NCBI GenBank assembly: GCA_964645045.1
Contig: CAZXYZ010000013.1
Location: forward strand, 62,001 to 126,000
Reading direction: 5' to 3'
Length of the DNA stretch: 64,000 nt
Origin: Anammoximicrobium sp964645045
GTDB lineage: Bacteria > Planctomycetota > Planctomycetia > Pirellulales > Pirellulaceae
Shown here piece by piece: positions 60,750-64,000 of the stretch (the stretch's first letter is position 1; every line of letters starts with the position of its first letter). The notes under the pieces are model-generated. The model was not told the origin of the DNA, made no database searches, and worked only from the letters and a program-made list of their open reading frames with translations. A program made the translations under genes and the position numbers.

Positions 60750-60888
60750 TCGACTCGTGGGGCGAGTTCTCCGCGTGCGCGAGGCAGGCCGCGCATTTGT
60801 TGCTCCGGTGGTTCTTATCATGTCGAGCGTGCGGGAATACAATAGGTTCCGTTGAGGCCGCGACGCGGCGAGCACCGGGAGTTGGGCG

Positions 60889-61479
60889 ATGTCTCCAGTT
60901 CAGTTCGGCGAGGTTTCCTGGGAAAGGATGATCGGAGCGGTGGAGAAGGTACGTCAGAGGCTCGAACGAGCGGTGGAAGCATTGAATCAGGCGGGTATTC
61001 CCTACGCGGTGGTAGGCGGCAATGCCGTCGCGGCCTGGGTGTCGCGAGTCGACGAGGCGGCGGTCCGCAACACTCAGGACGTCGATATTCTTCTGCGTCG
61101 CGACGATCTTCCTGCCGCTACCGTGGCCCTTTCCGAGGCCGGGTTTGTTCACCGGCGTGCCGCCGGAATCGACATGTTCCTTGACGGTGTGAACGCCAAA
61201 GCCCGCGATGCCGTGCATGTCGTCTTGGCAGGAGAACGGGTGCGGCCCGATTACGCCGAGGCCGCCCCCGACGTAACGGAATCAGAGGCAACGGAGTCGT
61301 TTCGCGTCTTGAACCTGAATGCCTTGGTGCGGATGAAACTCACGTCTTTTCGGGACAAAGACCGCACTCACCTCCGCGATCTGATCGACATTGGTTTAGT
61401 CGACAGCCACTGGACGGAGCGCCTTCCGCCCACGCTGGCTGACCGGCTGCAACTGCTGCTCGACACGCCCGAGGGGTGA
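60889..61479 (+). CDS. Nucleotidyltransferase-like protein (DUF6036/MNT-like)
   Basis: A 196-residue soluble protein with the layout of minimal nucleotidyltransferases: GIPYAVVGGNAVAAWVSRVD near residue 40 (GG.A...W), then RNTQDVDILLRRDDLPAATV with the D-x-D metal pair in the form DVD. The C-terminal half includes LVRMKLTSFRDKDRTHLRDL, the Arg-rich ending common in this group. Such proteins are known as AbiEii-like or MNT-like toxins or as partners in HEPN/MNT pairs; no HEPN gene is beside it. GGGAG about 7 bases upstream supports ATG 60889. Confidence 0.75.
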   Translation: MSPVQFGEVSWERMIGAVEKVRQRLERAVEALNQAGIPYAVVGGNAVAAWVSRVDEAAVRNTQDVDILLRRDDLPAATVALSEAGFVHRRAAGIDMFLDGVNAKARDAVHVVLAGERVRPDYAEAAPDVTESEATESFRVLNLNALVRMKLTSFRDKDRTHLRDLIDIGLVDSHWTERLPPTLADRLQLLLDTPEG

Positions 61480-61512
61480 CGCCCGCAGACAGAAACAGCG
61501 GAGGAGATTCGT

Positions 61513-61953
61513 TTGAAAGACGCCTTGGTCCTGATCGGCTCTTGGGTGACTGCCGTCCTGACGAACAAGGTCGTCGCTTTGACCTTGGGCGGTGCCCTCG
61601 GCACGCACGCCCGGTACTGGCTGGGCCGCTGGTTCAACGAAGTCGGCTGGGCTCGCGGGTTTCCGCTGGGCACGTTCGCGATCAACATCAGCGGCTCGTT
61701 CCTGTTGGGCCTGGCCGCCGTCTTCATGCTCGAACGGCTCCCGCCGTCGCAACAGGCATGGTATTTCTTGCTGGGCACCGGTTTTTGTGGCGCGTTCACC
61801 ACGTTTTCGACCTTCGAGTGGGAGACGTTCCAACTGGTCCGCGACGGAGACTATGTTTTCGCTCTGCTCAACATCGTGGGCAGCGTACTGGTCGGGTTCG
61901 TGGGAGTCCTGCTCGCGGTGGTCTTGATGGAATTCTTCCTTCCGCGGCGGTAG
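61513..61953 (+). CDS. crcB: Fluoride efflux channel CrcB/Fluc
   Basis: A 146-residue membrane protein with four helices. Signatures are LTLGGALGTHARYWLGRW, the GTFAINISGSFLLGL segment with the conserved Asn, and LLGTGFCGAFTTFSTFEWET, which carries the Phe residues of the Fluc pore and the sodium site. The protein works as a dual-topology dimer that exports fluoride. The start is TTG 61513 behind GAGGAG. An N-terminal extension of about 20 residues precedes the first helix. The 33 bases upstream leave no room for a crcB fluoride riboswitch, so control would be from further up, or absent. Confidence 0.94.
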   Translation: MKDALVLIGSWVTAVLTNKVVALTLGGALGTHARYWLGRWFNEVGWARGFPLGTFAINISGSFLLGLAAVFMLERLPPSQQAWYFLLGTGFCGAFTTFSTFEWETFQLVRDGDYVFALLNIVGSVLVGFVGVLLAVVLMEFFLPRR

Positions 61954-62079
61954 CCAAACGGTGGGCCAAACGACAAGCCAAACGGTGCCAAACGGTGAGT
62001 CTGATTCCCGATGGCCGCCACGGGTGCTAATATGAAGGCCGCGTGCGACTCGATCACGTTTCTACGGGAGGGCCTGACG

Positions 62080-63408
62080 ATGAGTGATCCGAATTCCGTT
62101 TCTCGGCGCCAGTTTGTAGCTGGTGCTTCCAGTCTGTTGTTGGCGGGTGCGGCCCGGGGAGCGGGTGAGAAGCCCGCGGCGATTCCGGGTTCTCCGCTGG
62201 CCCTGCACGGAGGCGACAAGGCCGTCACGTTGTCTGCCGGTGGGGGACCCCGCTGGGGCGAACCGGAACGTAAACAACTCGAAGCGATGCTCGAACAGGA
62301 TTCGCTGTTCTACTGGCAGGGTCCGCAAACCAAGCTGCTCACCGAACGGTTCCAAGAAATCTGTCCGCTGAAACACGTGCAGACCTGTTCGTCCGGCACG
62401 GCCGCGCTGCATATCGCCGTGGCGGCGGCCGGAATCGGACTGGGTGACGAGGTGATCACCTCGCCGGTCACGGACATCGGGACGGTGATCGGCGTGATCT
62501 ATCAGCAGGGGGTGCCGGTTTTCGCCGACTTGGGCGCGGGCACTTACAATCTGGATGTCGCCGACGTCGAACGGCGGATTACGCCCAAGACCAAGGCGAT
62601 TATCGCCGTTCACCTGGCCGGCAACCCCTGCGACCTGGACGCGTTGAAGGCGTTGGCCGACCGCCATCAGCTCATCCTGATCGAAGATTGCGCGCAGTCC
62701 TGGGGGGCCCGGTCCCGCGGCCGGCCGATCGGCACGGTCGGTCACTTGGCCTGTTTTTCGCTGCAGAATTCCAAGCACGTGACCTGCGGCGACGGGGGCG
62801 TGGTCGGCAGTAACGACGAGCGGTTCGGACCGTTGCTGCAGAAGTTCGGCGACAAGGGCGGCGACCGCCGCAAGTGGGGCGGGTTCGACGCGTTTGCCAC
62901 CAACTACCGCATGAGCGAGCCGCAGGCCGCCGTGGCTGCCGCCCAACTGTCACGCCTGGAAGCGATTGCCGCGAAACGCGCAAAGCTGGGTAACTTGCTG
63001 ACGGAGAAGATCGCCGACCTGCCCGGACTCATCCCGCACCAAGTACACCCGGAAGACCGGGCCGTCTATTGGTTCTACATGTTCCGCATGCGGCCGGAAG
63101 CGTTCCGGTGCGGACGCTCGGAGTTCACCAAAGCGCTGCTGGCCGAGGGTGCGTCCGTGTCGGGCGGCTACATCAAGGTGCCGCTGTACGGCGAGCCCGT
63201 ATTCCAGAAACACGGCTTCTTCGCGGGCCGCTGGCCGGTCAAGGAGTTGGGTCTGACCACGATGGACTTCTCCCAACACAAATGCCCGGAAGCCGAGGCC
63301 ATCTTGGAAACCGCGATTCGCGTGACGATCACGGAACACATGTCGGAGCAGTACATCCTCGCCGTGGCCGCTGCCATCCAAAAGGTGGCCCGGCACTATG
63401 CCGCGTGA
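62080..63408 (+). CDS. DegT/DnrJ/EryC1/StrS-type PLP enzyme with Tat leader
   Basis: A 442-residue protein. It begins with a twin-arginine leader (SVSRRQFVAGASSLLLAGAA), then the DegT fold: GEPERKQLEAMLEQDSLFYW, VQTCSSGTAALHIAVAAAGI, GLGDEVITSPVTDIGTVIGV, KTKAIIAVHLAGNPCDLDAL, LILIEDCAQSWGARSRG, and the PLP-lysine loop ACFSLQNSKHVTCGDGGVVG. The family aminates keto sugars linked to nucleotides in the cytoplasm. A Tat leader would place this folded PLP enzyme outside, where no nucleotide sugar should be present, so the substrate must differ. A similar gene follows at 63531. Confidence 0.92.
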   Translation: MSDPNSVSRRQFVAGASSLLLAGAARGAGEKPAAIPGSPLALHGGDKAVTLSAGGGPRWGEPERKQLEAMLEQDSLFYWQGPQTKLLTERFQEICPLKHVQTCSSGTAALHIAVAAAGIGLGDEVITSPVTDIGTVIGVIYQQGVPVFADLGAGTYNLDVADVERRITPKTKAIIAVHLAGNPCDLDALKALADRHQLILIEDCAQSWGARSRGRPIGTVGHLACFSLQNSKHVTCGDGGVVGSNDERFGPLLQKFGDKGGDRRKWGGFDAFATNYRMSEPQAAVAAAQLSRLEAIAAKRAKLGNLLTEKIADLPGLIPHQVHPEDRAVYWFYMFRMRPEAFRCGRSEFTKALLAEGASVSGGYIKVPLYGEPVFQKHGFFAGRWPVKELGLTTMDFSQHKCPEAEAILETAIRVTITEHMSEQYILAVAAAIQKVARHYAA

Positions 63409-63530
63409 GTCGGCTGCGGGATCGGACGGATCCGTCGGATCCGTCCGAGCATTGGCAAAGCCGCTGTCACACAGCCAAATCACCCACCCCGAAAAACTTC
63501 TGTTCTCCCTTGCCTTGAAAGGACCGTCCG

Positions 63531-64000
63531 ATGAGCAAGACTGTTAAGAACCGTCGCGAGTTTCTGGCCACTGTCGGCGCCGCCGGCGCCGCAACGATGC
63601 TGGTGGGATCTATGGGGACTGGGGCAAGCCTGGCCGCCGAGGGCAAGGAGAAACTCGCCATCGACGGCGGGACGCCGGTCCGCACGAACCCGCTCGGTTC
63701 CGGGCCCTTTGGGCCCCAGTTCTATGACGATGTCGAGAAGAAGGAACTCCTCGAAGCCCTGGAGTCGCGATCGCCTTTCCGCTGGCGGGGCCCAGATTCC
63801 AAGGCCCTCCAGTTCGAGAAGGCTTACGCGGCGCACATCGGCGTCAAGTACGCCATCGGAGTGACGTCCGGAACGACCGCGCTCTACACCGCCATGGCGG
63901 CCTTGGAAATCGGGCCCGGCGACGAGGTAATCCTCCCCGCCTGGACCTGGTACGCCGACTACGATGCCGTCGTCCTGTGCGGCGGTCTCCCGGTGTTCGT
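63531..64000 (+). CDS. Second DegT-type PLP enzyme with Tat leader (cut by window end)
   Basis: ATG 63531, with AAAGGA about 8 bases upstream, opens a frame that runs off the window. The leader KNRREFLATVGAAGAATMLV has twin arginines. The mature part reads EKLAIDGGTPVRTNPLG, FYDDVEKKELLEALESRSPF, KYAIGVTSGTTALYTAMAAL and EIGPGDEVILPAWTWYADYD, the DegT N-terminal fold. It is a paralogue of the preceding gene, 122 bases upstream. The PLP lysine lies beyond the window end. Confidence 0.9.
   Translation, partial: MSKTVKNRREFLATVGAAGAATMLVGSMGTGASLAAEGKEKLAIDGGTPVRTNPLGSGPFGPQFYDDVEKKELLEALESRSPFRWRGPDSKALQFEKAYAAHIGVKYAIGVTSGTTALYTAMAALEIGPGDEVILPAWTWYADYDAVVLCGGLPVF

Noticed and set aside
59907..60875. 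A 322-codon minus-strand frame across the rfbC region
   Set aside because: It is antisense to rfbC, which is unmistakable, and lacks a start signal.
61480..61512. Fluoride riboswitch upstream of crcB
   Set aside because: Only 33 bases separate it from the preceding gene, and no crcB-motif fold is visible.

Overview
The window looks like a chromosomal piece of a high-GC planctomycete, most likely of the Pirellulales type. The evidence is family content: three exported Gfo/Idh/MocA oxidoreductases with twin-arginine leaders, a large extracellular protein with the planctomycete LEDRRLLS leader and a dockerin end, a hydrazine-synthase-alpha-like multihaem protein, DUF1080 and ThuA remnants, a MoxR/DUF58/VWA operon, Uma2 and DUF4058 proteins, and DegT aminotransferases with Tat leaders. 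This rests on recognising families by eye; no database search was possible. I saw no rRNA, tRNA, CRISPR array, transposase, integrase or prophage.

Layout. 1-6.9 kb: a run of + strand genes: a sodium symporter (cut by the window edge) with its small subunit, an iron alcohol dehydrogenase, a beta-propeller protein, a Uma2 protein, then a translationally coupled trio of HemN-like radical SAM enzyme, GcvH-like lipoyl carrier and 2[4Fe-4S] ferredoxin. 7.5-10.6 kb: a MoeA-periplasmic-binding-domain fusion facing an ApbE flavin transferase. 10.6-15.3 kb: a decay zone with gene remnants, a nitroreductase, a truncated ThuA protein, a metallo-hydrolase and a VapC-type pair. 15.3-27.4 kb: housekeeping and polysaccharide genes (heparinase-like lyase, MscS channel, glycosyltransferase, NrdR, GH97, PanC, a PDZ-containing Lgt, CDGSH protein). 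27.4-39.4 kb: a second decay zone with an enolase remnant, an orphan antitoxin, a frameshifted multihaem protein, secreted oxidoreductases, a YjbQ remnant, a broken toxin-antitoxin pair and a large degraded extracellular protein. 39.9-47.9 kb: a minus-strand MoxR - DUF58 - BatA-like - VWA operon next to a HEAT-repeat protein. 48-53 kb: sugar metabolism (isomerase, two Gfo/Idh/MocA proteins, a galactokinase). 53-64 kb: Uma2 and DUF4058 proteins, a TAXI-type binding protein coupled to a [2Fe-2S] ferredoxin, a DinG-like helicase, Nudix, RfbC, a nucleotidyltransferase-like protein, CrcB, and two tandem DegT-family enzymes with Tat leaders, the last cut by the window end.

Two features stand out. 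First, many gaps between genes carry long inverted repeats of several families, at least one with four copies, which look like REP/MITE-type elements or transcription stops. Second, the window holds an unusual number of broken genes (enolase, YjbQ, DUF3368, DUF1080, ThuA, Uma2, the multihaem protein, the dockerin protein). Some lesions are clear decay with internal deletions. Others are single frame changes that could also be sequence errors.
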